From positions 451,082-515,081 of the forward strand of contig NZ_RAZT01000004.1 in assembly GCF_003626635.1 (NCBI RefSeq): DNA of 64,000 bases, in the 5' to 3' direction. This DNA comes from Micromonospora musae. Lineage in GTDB: Bacteria; Actinomycetota; Actinomycetes; Mycobacteriales; Micromonosporaceae. Of this stretch, positions 1 to 12,000 are shown one piece after another. The position numbers and the translations under genes were made by a program. The number at the start of each line of letters is the position of its first letter. The first letter of the stretch is position 1. A model generated the notes under the pieces. The model was not told the origin of the DNA. It saw only the letters and a program-made list of their open reading frames with translations, and did not search any database.

Positions 1-3000
1 CGGCGTCGACGTCGAGCTGTCCCGGGCCGCCTCGGGGCGCGGCGGTAGGGGCGGGCGGTGGGACGCCGGGTCGGGGGAGTCGGACGCCTCCAGCACCAGG
101 TCCGACAGGTCCACCACCAGCCCCGACCCGTCGAAGTCCGGGATCGCGTCCGGGTCGTCCGGCGCGGGCGGAGCGAACTCGGCCGGGTCGTTCTCCCCGG
201 TGAGCGCGGCGTCATCCGGCTCCGCCGCCGTGAGCTGGTCGGACTGCACGAAGTGGCTCCAGCCGTCTGCCGGACGCTCGACGAAGGTGATCGGAAGCCG
301 GGAGGGTACGACGAACCGCAGCTCCGCGTCGGAGTCCCCGACCACCCAGCTGTACGAGTCGACGATGGCGACCTCGTAGCCGGGCGGGACCTCGTCGAAC
401 TCGGTGCTCTCGGCTCGCAGCAGGAAGCGCTCGCCGTCGACGATCCGCGCGGCCGCCGTGGCGGGCAGCATGACGAAGTTGCGGCCCCAGACCCACTCCC
501 CGGGCCGGCTCAGGACGGCGTCGGTCGCGTCGCGTTCGTAGCGCAGGTTCTGCGCCATCCGTGCGTTGGTATCGGCGGAGTGCTCGTCGGGCATCCGGTC
601 GAGCAACGCCGAGTGCAGTGCCCCGTCCGACCAGGTGTCGACGGGCGCGGCGACGACCTCGACGGTCTCGTCGCTTCTGCGCACGGAGGTGAGCGGGGCG
701 ACCGTGCTGCTCTCCTGGATGTACGCCAGCTCCCAGAGGTAGCGGGCCGCGATGATGTCCGGCCCGCCGGCCCGGCTGACGTCCTGCATCAACGCCGACG
801 GCAGGTCGGGTCGGCGGGGGCTGCGCCAGGTCGGCGGATCGCGGTACGCGTTCCGGAAGACCGAGGCGGTGCTGTGCACGCCCTCCGCGGCCCCGGCCGC
901 CAGGTACTCGTCCGGCAGGCCCAGCAGGTGCATCACTTCGTGCAGGACGGAGTCCCGGATGCGCTGCGTGTCTTCCTGCGGGTCGGGCGGGGCCACCTCC
1001 GGGTCCGCTTCGGCAGGTCGTAGGACGGTCACCGGCCAGATGCCGGAGGTCATCGAGCCGGTCTTCGGCACCTGGATCACGTGGTGTGCGGCGTCCGCCG
1101 TGTCGGTGAACTCCACGACCAGGTGGAACTGGTCGCCGTCGGGGAACCGGAAGCGGCCGTTGATCTCCTGGGCGATCGCGGCGCGGGCATGCGCCATGAA
1201 CGACTCGACGTCCGCGTCGGCGACGCCCTCCGCCGGAAGGAGATGGATCCGGGTACGGAAGATCCGGACGGGCTGTGACGTCGCCGGTCCACCCGACGGC
1301 CCGGTCTCTTCGACGGCGACGCGGGCCACGTCGTACCGGACGTCGGCGCGGTAGTAGTCGAGCAGCTCCGGGTTGCCACGGGATTCACCCGCTTCCGCCG
1401 ACTCGGCGCTGACCAGCCGGAACGCTGACTCCGGCAGCTCCGCCAGGATCTGGTCGACGTCGGGGACGGCGGAGTCGGCGCGCCACCAACCGGGACCGGC
1501 GGTCGATGCCGGGCTCAGCCGCCAACTGCTCAGGTAGTCCATCCGCGGACGCTGCTGGTCGTCCACCGGCGGTGGAGCCGGGGGGAGGGTGTACTCGACA
1601 TCCACCGGCTGCGGGTGCCGCTGACCCGGCTCCGCACCGGCGACCGGGCGGGCGCCGTAGCTGTACCCGATCCTGGAGACGACCTCGCTGACCTGCGCTG
1701 CCGTGGCCTGCTCGCCGGTCAGCTCGGCGATCCGCCGGTTCACCTCGGCCTCCAGGCTCCGCTGGAACCGCTGGTACACGGTGAGAGCGTCACCCACCCC
1801 GTCGTCGGGGTGCCCGTCGAGCTCGTCGTACCGCCCGACCAGGCGCACCTGCGGCGCGGGTAGCTGCGGGGCCGCCCCGATCGGCTCCACGGACCCGGCG
1901 AACCGGTGTCGTCCCACCGCCGCGGCCGCGACCTCCACGGCCAACGCGTCGATCGCCGCGCCGGCCTCCTCGGCGGGCTGCCCGGTGGACGGGTCTCGCC
2001 GCACCTCGATCGTCCGGCCGCCGCCGATGAGCGCCCGCTGACCGCGGGACGTCCGGGGTTTGGCGGTCGCCGGCACCTGCTCGACGGCGCGGAGGCGGAC
2101 GCGGTCCACGGCGGGGGCTCCGTTCGTGGCCGCGGCTTCCCGCACCACGGAGAAGCGCACCCGCGTACGCGGGATGGCCGGCGCGTCGCTCTGACGTTGG
2201 CTCCATCGGGTGAGGCCGAGGGTGAGCTGCAGGTTCACCTGGCTCGTCAGCCACGCGACGAGGTCCGCCTCCCGCGCCTCACGCGCGGTGCGGTCGGCCG
2301 TGGTCTCGCCGGTGGGGACGGGCTGGAGGCCGAGCTCGACCTCGACGGTGAGCGGCCGTGGATTCGTGGCCGGCCCGGTGCCGAGCAGCGCGGCCATGGC
2401 GCTGTCCGTCGTGGCGGCCCGGGCCTGGTCCCTGATCCAGCGGATGGTCCTGGTGGCCACGGCGGCGCCGCGATCCGGTGCCGGATCCTCCCCGTGCGCG
2501 CTGCGCGCCTCCCGGACGTGCTGTGCCAGCTCGCTGCCGGAGAGCACCGATCCGTCCGGCCCCGCGACGATGTCGAGGAGACCGGCCTCGTGCAGCTCCA
2601 CCGGATCGGTCCAGAGGATCGGGCCGCTCGGCGCCGCCTCCGCGTCCGGCGCGGCGGCCCCGGCGTCCGTGGCGGGCCCGCTCGCCGCCTGCGGGTCGGG
2701 CGCGGCGGTGCTGGCGTCCGTGGTGGACCCGCTCGCCGCCTGCGGGTCGGGCGCGGCGGTGCTGGCGTCCGTGGCGGGCCCGCTCGCCGCCTGCGGGTCC
2801 GGCGCGGCGGTGCTGGCGTCCGTGGTGGACCCGCTCGCCGCCTGCGGGTCCGGCGCGGCGGTGCTGGCGTCCGTGGTGGACCCGCTCGCCGCCTGCGGGT
2901 CCGGCGCGGCGGTGCTGGCGTCCGTGGTGGACCCGCTCGCCGTCGGGGGCGGCGGTGGGCTGGGCTGTGCCGGGGCCGGGTGCGGCAGTGGGGGGCGCCG

Positions 3001-6000
3001 ATCGCCGGGAGCGGACGCCGGCGTCGACCCGTCCGTCGCGGGCGGCGTCGGGGAGAGGCTCGGGTGCACGGTGACGGCCGAGCGCTGCTCCGGGGGCGGT
3101 GACAGCGGATGCGGCAGGGGCCCCAGGAACGCCCGGCTCCGGGCTGCCCGGTCCTGATCGCGCCGACGCGCGCCCTCGGCGTCCTCCGGAAGGATCGTGC
3201 CCGGGGTGACCGAGTCGCTGTCGGACTCGGGTGACGTGCCGCTCTCCGGGGCGGACGTGCCGGGCTCCGGCGGAACGACGGTCTCCGGCGTGGAGGCGGT
3301 GGTGTCGGCGACGGTGCCGGGCGCGGGTGGCGGGAGGGTGCCGGGTGCGGGCGCGTCGGACTCCGACGGCGCGACGTCGGCCGGCGTCGGCGTGGCCGGC
3401 CCGGGCGGTACGACGTCCGTGGCCGGAGCCGGCGGCCCCGGCGGTACGAGGTCCGTGGCCGGGGCCGGCGGTGGCTCCTGCGCCGGGCGGCGGGTGAACT
3501 CCTCCGGCACGAGCCGACGGTTCTCGATCGTCCCGCCCGACGGGTCGATGAGCAGGACCCTGGCGTTTCGCGGATCCCGCTCGACGGGAATCCGACCGTC
3601 GGAGGCGCCGTCGGGATCGGGGGTCAGCCACGCGTCGCCGGTCTCGTGCGGGTCCGTCCAGAGGATCCGGCCGTCCGCGGTGTGGTAGACGGCGAGACCG
3701 CGCTCGTTGCCGTCGCCGTCGGTGTCGAGGACGAGCGCGGTGCTGCCCGGCCCCGACCTGCGTACCGCCTCGGAGACCGCGTCCCAGGACGGGGTGTGGC
3801 TCCAGTGCTCGACGGTGGAGAAGTCGTCGGGCTCGGGCCGCTCCCCGGTGACCAGGTGTTCGGCGTCGGGCAGCGGCCGTACCCCCGCCGGGTACAGCTG
3901 TCCGGCGAGAGCGCCGAGCACGGTCAGCTCGTCCGCGTCCGGCCCGGCCTGCTCGACGGCCCGGTCCGTGGCCTGGAGCAGACGCGCGGCGGTGAGCATG
4001 CGCCCGTTCACGACGAGGCCGTCACGGCGCGGGTCGTCCGGACCCAGCAGGGCCTCGGGCGAGCGTTGACTCTGCCCGTACAGGCCCTCGGGCGACGGCA
4101 CGGTGACCGTCCGGCCGTCCGCCAGGTGCACCACCAGCGTCAGCCCGTACTGGTAGAAGGTGTGCGGGGCCTTGTACTCGGTGTTGCGCTCGGCGATCTC
4201 GGCCAGCTCGGCGGTGAACTTCTCCCCGGAGTGGCTGCCCGCCTTGCCGCCGAGCCGGGCCCCGGCGGATCTGGTCTTCCCGCCCGGCACGGCCGCCGCG
4301 TCGACAGTCACTCCCGCGTCCCAGCCGCGCGAGGAGCCGCTCTCCACGACGGGCTTGGTCTCCTCCTGGGTGTACCGGCGCGCCTTCTCGGTGGGGTTCA
4401 CCGGCATGCCGTTCTCGTCGAGCAGCTGCGCGACGTCGGTCAGGACGATGCCGAGCCGGACGTCGGTGCCGGGCACCCGGTACCGGTGGTCGAGCAGCTG
4501 CTGGATCCGCGGGCGCAGGTTCGTCTCCGCGATGAACTGCCCCGGGTCGACGAGGACGTCCCCGAGGGCGAACCCGGTGAGCCCCAGCAGATGGCGGAAG
4601 ACGAGCTGACCGAGCAGGTTGGTCGGCGCCACCTTGGCGGAGAGCTGCGTCTGCGAGCCGCCCGGCTCCAGCGCCCGGATCAGGTCCCGGCCGAGCTGCT
4701 CGGTGATCGGCAGGGCGATCGGGATGAAGGTGGGATCGGTCGAGACGAGGTCGTTGAGCCCCACGTCGCGCGGCGGTGACTCACTCCACGTCTGCGTGCT
4801 GATCGGCTCGTCGTCCGCGAGCAGCGGCTCCCATCGCTGCGAGTTGTTGTCGGCCGGCCCGGTCAGGAACGCGGGGAGCAGCCGGCGCACCGATCCCGCC
4901 TGCGGCCGCGGATCGACCATCTCCCAGGCGTTGCGCTGCGGGTCGATGAGCGCCCGGAGCGTCGGGAAACCGGTCGTCAGGGGCATCAGCAGCGACCGGA
5001 CCGCGTTCCCGACCACCTGCAGCTGCAACGGCATCTGATGCGTGTAACGCATCTCCACGGTGAAGTGGACCTGGTTGGTCAGCTCGTGCGACCCGGAGGT
5101 GCCGTACCGGAAGATGTCCTTGGTGGCGTGCTCCTCGCCGTGCTCCCGCGACGAGGACCAGTCGTAGTCGACCCGTCCCGTGCCGCCACCGACGCCCGCG
5201 GCCCCGGCCCCGCGTCCGCGACCCACGAAGCCGACCTTGGCCGACCAGCCCGACGACTCGCTCTCCTCCGTGGAGTCGAACCCCTGACCGCGCAGGGTCA
5301 GGTTCACCTCCGGTCGCGGCCGGTCGGAGGTGACGGTCCCGAGGGACGCGCTGACCCGGACGAAGAGGTAACCCGTGCCCAGCAGCGTGCCGGGCACCAC
5401 GAACCACTCCTGCACGCCGCTGCCGAACAGCTCGAACGCCTCGACCTCCAGCGCGTCCAGCGAGAACGTCTTGGTCAGCGCCTTGCGCAGCATCGGCGGT
5501 GGCCCGCTGTCCGCCGGCGGCAGGACACCCCGCTCGGTCAGCGTGTCGAGGATCAGCTGCAGGGGCGGATCGTCGGTCTGCAGCCGTTCGACATGGCTCG
5601 CGGCCCGGCCGAGCTGGGGGTCCAGCTCCCGCCGCGGGGCCGGCGAATCGGCGAGGGGGACGGTACCGGGCAGCCCGAGTTCGTGCGCCATCCGGTTCGG
5701 CACCTGGAACTCCATGCCGTTGTGGACGTCGACCGTCGCCCAGCGCTGCACCACCGCCGGGTCCGAGCCACGCCAACCCTTGACCGTCACCGTGAACCGG
5801 ACCAGCTCGGGTCGGTAGCTGTGCACCGGCCCCTTGTAGGTGGCGCGGGTGACGTCGATGCTGCCGGATCCGCTGGATGCGGAGCGACCGGACTCCGTGG
5901 CGGCGTGTGCGGAGACGTAGCCACCGCCGATGTTCGACGCCGCCGAGTCGTCGGCCGTCCGACGGCCGCCCGAGTAGTACGCGCCACCGCCGGCGCCGAT

Positions 6001-9000
6001 CGAGACCGCCTGCTCGGTCTCCTCCGCGACGTCGAACTGGGACGCCGCCTGGGCGTACTGCTCGATCTCCACCGCCTCGCTGGTCCCGAGGTGGGGCACG
6101 TCGTGCACCGAGGCGGTGATCTCGGCCTCCACGGTCATGCCGTCGCGGGTGCCGAGCGGGATGGTCCAGCGCTGCTCCGAACTGGTGAGGGCCGGCAGGT
6201 TGGCGCTCAGTTTGGTGGGCACCGCGAGTTCGGCGTCCCACAGCTCCACGGGCCACTTCGACGGGTCGAGGTGCCAGTCGGCGGCGAGGCCGTGCGCCTG
6301 CCCGTAGAGGCGGGCCACCGTGGCCGGAAGCTCGTGCAGCTCCCCGAACCGGGGGTACACCCCGGTGACGCCCTCGCGCTCGAACGGCACCGCGCCGGGC
6401 AGCGGCGGCGGTGGGCGGTTCCCGTGCGTCTGGACCGTGACCCCGACCGCGGCGATCTCGGCGGCGGTCGGGGTCGTGGCCGGCAGGTGTTCGACCGGTA
6501 CGACCACGTGCTGCTGCACGTCCGGGCCGTCGATCAGCCACCTCGTGGGGGCCCCGTCGTCCGGCCAGACGGTGACCTCGTACACCAGGTTGTAGTCGTG
6601 CTGGACGACGTCCTTCGTGGTCTCCGTACGCCGGTAGCTCTTCAGCGTCCGCGAGTGGCCGCGCTCGGTGCTGCGCTCGTACGACCCGTCGACGTGCAGA
6701 CCCGCCAGTTGTCCCCGGACGCTCTTGTCGTATCCGAAGGAGGCGTTGGCCGAGAGACCGCCGTGCAGCCGCTGCTTGTTGGTGACGCCGGCGCTCACCT
6801 TCGCCGTCGACATGGCCCGGTTGTTGACCGGCATCGGGTACGTGCTGCTGCCGATCCACTCCCGGGGGTGCGCGGTCACCAGCACCTTGTACCGTTCGCC
6901 GTCGATGTCGAAGGTGGTGAAGATGCCCGCCCGCACCCGCGCCGGGTCGGCCTCCAACGCCGGCAGCCCGTAGCGGATGGAGGCGAGCCGTCGCACCTCG
7001 CCCCACGAGTCCGTGCCCGGGGTGAGGTCGTCCATTCCGAGCCGGTTGCGCAGCTCGCGAACCCGGCCGACGGTGTCGCGCAGCGCGGTGAGCACCTGCG
7101 GCATGACCCGCTCGCCGCCGGGCAGGTGGTTGGTGGTGCCCGGACCGTCGCCCTGCCGCGCCGCCATGAGCAGCGGCTCCCGGTCGGCCGCCTGGTCCGG
7201 CCGGAACGGCGCGCGGACCTGTGGCGCGTTGCGCCGGGGCGCGCCGAGCCGGTTCGTGGCCTCCTCGGCGGTGACCGGTGCCGTCGGCGTCACGGTCGGC
7301 ACGACGGCCCCGTACCAGTGCGGTTGCGCCGGGGCCGGTGGCAGGGGCTTACCGTGGTGCTGCCGCTCGAACGCCTCGGCGTCGGTCGTCGGGACGCCGA
7401 ACTCGGCCATCACCCGGGCGTCGAACCACGGGATCCGGTGGGTGCTCGAGTCCACCTTGACGTTCACCGACACGTCGGCGGCGTACCGGGCGTGCTCGGC
7501 CGAGCGGACGAGGATCGTGTGGTTCATCGCGCCGCCGCCGACGTCCTGCGAGACCGACTTGCCCCACTCCATCCCGACGTTCGGCCCGAGCCCGCCCCGG
7601 TCGTTTCCGGCGGCGGTCGCGGTCAAGCCGCTCGGTACGACCCGGGGCGCGAAGCCGAAGGAGTAGGAGCCGGAGCGGGTCTCGGAATCCCCCTGCGCGG
7701 CGCCCAGGTCGTCGCGGACCGACACGCCGTCGGTCTCGCCCAGGCGTTGCAGCCGGCGTACGACGAGTTCGACGGTCACGTAGCCCCGGAACTCCTTGCC
7801 GGTGCCGATCGGCGCCGTCAGTTGCTCGGACATGTCCCCGCCGTTGAGCAGCCACCGGCTGCGTCCGCGCGCGGTCCGTTCGTTGAGCAACTGCTGGGTG
7901 ACGTGCTGCGAGACCGTCGCCACGGTCTGCGCGGGCAGGTCGTGGTCGCGGAGCTGCCGGTGCAGCGCCGCGACGGCCGGGGTGTAGTCGATCGCGGTCA
8001 GCACGTCGTGGGCCGTGGCCGGCCCCGGCTTCGCCGCCTGGTCCGGGTCGACCGTGGCGCCGGTACGCGGCCGCTGGTCCCGCCCGACGTACTGCTCGGG
8101 GAACTTCACCACCAGCAGGCCGTCGTCGGGGTCGAGTTCCCGGGTGTCGCCCCAGCGCCGACCGTCGACGAACACGTCGACCGCCAGCCCGCTGGCGTAG
8201 CTGGGCCCGCCGTTGAAGAAGAGCTTCCGCCCCGAGATCACCCGATCCGACGAGCTGACCGAGTGCGAGTTGGCGTACTCGGCCTCCAGCGGCAGCCCGA
8301 TCGGCATGAGCTGGAACTTGCGGGGGAGCTTGAGGATCAGGTCCGGGCCGGTGCTCAGCTCGCCCGGCTTCTTCTGGTCCCGGGCCGAGCTGGACGCGGT
8401 CGAGTTGAAGGCGACCTCGAACTTGTTCCCCTGCGCCGGGCGGGCCGGCACGGGCTTCGCCGCGTGCAGGCGCGGCTTGATCCAGACCAACCGGCCGTCG
8501 ATGACCTCCGTCCAGCCCTCGCGCAGCAGCTTGTCCCACCGGTCGGTGTTCGCGTCGGCGGAGGCCAGGTCGACCAGTGCCGCGGCGCTGACCGGGGACT
8601 CGTCCGGCCGGTTCGCCGCGGGCGGGGTGTGGCCGTCGATGCCGAGGAGCGCGGTCAGCCGCGCCCGTACGCCGTTGCGCAGGCTCTCCGACTCGGTGAC
8701 GGTGGCGTTCGGCGCGCCGTCCGGCAGCGCGGCCACGATCTGCGCGGCGACCCGCCCCGGGTCCGCGTACCCGGCCGACTGGATGCTCATCGCGCCCGTC
8801 GCGCCGTGCTCGATGTACCAGGGCGGCTGCGGTACGTCCTCCGGCGGGTTCACCGGCTCCGCGGGCGACTCGGGGGTCGACCCGGGGGTCGACCCGGGGG
8901 TCGATCCGGGCTCGGCCGGTGGATCGGTGACGTTCGTCGGTGTGTCGACGACCGACTCGGGGGTCGACCCGGGCTCGGCGGGTGGATCGGTGACGTTCGT

Positions 9001-12000
9001 CGGTGTGTCGACGACCGATGCGGGGTCGGCGGGTGGATCGACGACGTCAGTCGGCGTCTCGGCTGTCGATGCGGGTCCCGCCGGTGGTTCGGTCGTCACC
9101 GCGGGTGTGGCCGGCGGTGCCGACGACGGCTCGGCGGCCAGGTTCTGCGGGCCGCCGTCCACGGCCCGGCGGGCGCGCTCCGTCAGCTCGTCGACGGCTT
9201 CCGGGTCGAGGCCCGCACGCGCGAGCGGGTTCACCGGCTCGACCGGCAGATCGACGGCGAAGCGCACCCCCGGTCGCAGGCCGGGCGGGAGCGGCGGGAC
9301 GTGCTCGCCCTCGACGGCGGCGAGCGGCCCGGTCGTTTCCGGGCCCCGCCCGGGCGCGGCCGGCGCCGGGGTCACCGACGCCGGCGGCGGGACCGGGGTC
9401 GTCGGCTCGCTCACCGGCCCGTCCGTCGGCGGCACCGCGGGGGCCGTCGTGGAGGTGGCGGCCGGCTCGACGAAGGACGCGGGTCCGGCCGGCGGCGGCG
9501 TGCCGGGCGTCGGAGTCACCGCCGTGAGCTCGGCCGCCATCGATGTCACGGTCGGCGGCACGGCCACCGTGTCCGGCACGGCGGAGGTGAGGACCGGTGC
9601 AACCGTCACCGGCGCTGGGGTCAGGTTCTCCTCGCTCTCCCGGGGCTGGTCGGCGGAGTACGTCGAGGCCTCGCTCACCGACGTCTCCGGCGTGGGCGGG
9701 GCCGCCGGTGGGGTGGGGGAGCGCCGCCCCCGCCGGAACAGGGCACCGTAGCGGTGGTCGGTCGGCGCGTCGACGATCGCCCGCGCGACGGACTCGGACT
9801 CGGGCCCGGTCGGGAGCACCACCGGGGCCGGCTTTCCGGCGTCGGGTCCGTGGGCCGGTGGCTGCTCGGTGAGCGGGATCTCGCGCCCCGTCGGGTCGAG
9901 GACGAGCACCCGCGCGGCGATGGCGGAGCCCAGGTCGTCACGGGTGACGAGCCGGCTCCCCTTCGGCTGCTGCGGCTCCAACCACTGCAACGGTTCGGAG
10001 AGGTCGGTGGTGTGGTAGAGCGCGAAGGCGTGGCCGATGCCGCTGGGCTGCTGCCACAGGACGAGCGCCATGCTGCCCGGCCCGGCCTGCTCGACGGCCC
10101 GCTCGACGTCCGTCCAGGACGAGATCGGGCGCCACGTCGCGCCGCCGCCGAGCCGGTCCGCCACGTGCCCGGTGCCGACCTTCAGGTCGTCGGTGCTCCG
10201 GCCTGCTCGGGCGATCGGCGCCCGCTGCGTGAAGACCGACTGCTGGATGGCGATGAGTTGGTCGACACAGAGCTCCGGATCCGGCTGCCCGTCCGGGTTC
10301 CCGGACTGCGGGCGTACCCGGTCGGCGACCTCGTCGACCAGCTGCTCGACGCCGTCGCGGTCGAGCCGTACGGCCGGCTGGTCCCCGAACTGCGGCACCT
10401 GCGACGGGACACGCCGCGGCCCGTCGCTCTCGGATCCGGGTGGGGTGTCCCGGCGCGTGCTTTCCGCTCGCCGCCCGCCGGTCTCGTCGAGACTCGTAGC
10501 CGGCGTCGGGCTCGCGGGCCCGCCCGGCGCGGGCGCCGGCGCGTCGCCGGAGTCTCGGTACGGGTTGTTCGACCCGAGCCCGTCGGTGGGCGCGGGGGCC
10601 GGCGTCTCGACGGAGTCTCGGTACGGGTTGTTCGACCCGAGCCCATCGGTGGAGGCGGGCGCCGGAACCTCGGCGGCGACCCGGAAGGGGTTGTTCGCTC
10701 CGGTCTGATCGGTGGCCGTGGGGGTGGGCACCCCTGCGGAGGTTCGGAACGGGTCGTCCACCCTGCTCGGACCGTTGCCGGCGCCGGAGCCGTTCGGTGG
10801 GCCGCCGGTGCCGTTGTCCCGGATCGGCGTGGGCTGCGACGTCGTCCCGGTCGACGCGGCGGGGCCGTTGGCGGCCGTGCCGCTGCCGGTGCCGGTCGAC
10901 CCGCTGCCGGTCGTGGTGGTGCCGCTCGTGGTGGTGCCGGGTCCGGTCGTGGTGGTGCCCGTCGTGCCGGGTCCGGTGGTGCTGGTGGCGCCGGGTCCGG
11001 TGGCTCCGGTAGTGCCGGGCCCACCGGCGGGCGACGGGGCGGCCGGTCCGGCGGCGGGTGTTCCGCTCCACGTGCCACCCGCGGCCGGCGGGCCGCTGTC
11101 GACCGAGGTGCCGTCGCCCTGACCGGTCGTGTCGGCCGTGCCGGAGGTGTCGGACACGCCGCTCGTGTCGGTGGTGTCGATCGTGTCGAAGGGGCCGAAC
11201 TCCACGGGCACCACGGTTATCGGTGGCGGTATGTAGAGGCCCTCCTCGTCCGGGGTGGTCGAGCTCCCGGAGTCGGAGTTCGTCGAGCCGTCGGAGACGT
11301 CCCTGGTGGGGGAGTTCGGCCCGTTCGCGTCGGTCGGGCCGTCGCCGGGGTGCTGCTGGTCCACGCTCGGCGGGTCGGCGTACGGCGGGGGCGTGACCCG
11401 CGTCGGCCCGTCGTCGCTGTCGTCGCCGCCGGGCCGCGCGCCACCCTCCGCGCCACCCGTACCGGTGCCGGAGGTGTTCCCACCGTTCGAAGCTGCGCCG
11501 TTCGAGCCCGCGCCGTTCGAAGCTGCGCCGTTCGAGCCCGCGCCGTTCGAGCCCGCGCCGTTCGAAGCTGCGCCGTTCGAGCCCGCGCCGTTCGAGCCCG
11601 CCCCGCCGGTGGAACCGCCGCCACCGGATGCGCCCCCGGTGCCACCCGCCGATCCGGGTGTGGTCGAGGGTGGCGCCGTCGCCTCGTCGTAGGACGGTGG
11701 CGGGTCGACCGGTATCGGCGGGCCGCCGACGGGCGGTCCGTCGCCCGAGGAGCCCGCGCCGATGCCGCCACCGGGACCGTGGGTCTCCATCCGGAGGTGG
11801 GTTCCCGCTATCGTGCCGAGTCCGCTCAGCAGGCCGGAGAGGGCGCCGGAGACGAAGGTGGCCGGTGTGCTGCTCCACTCCCAGCCCTCGCCCGTCATCG
11901 CGCCGTAGGTGCCCTCGCCGACGACCTCGGTCGCGCCCTCGTGCAGCGTCTCCCCGGCGAGCGACTGGTGCCCGGCCGCCGGGTCGTGCTTGCGGTACGG

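Noticed and set aside
2645..2942. CRISPR-like array
   Set aside because: The 51-bp units are directly adjacent without spacers, in frame, and encode a regular 17-residue repeat.
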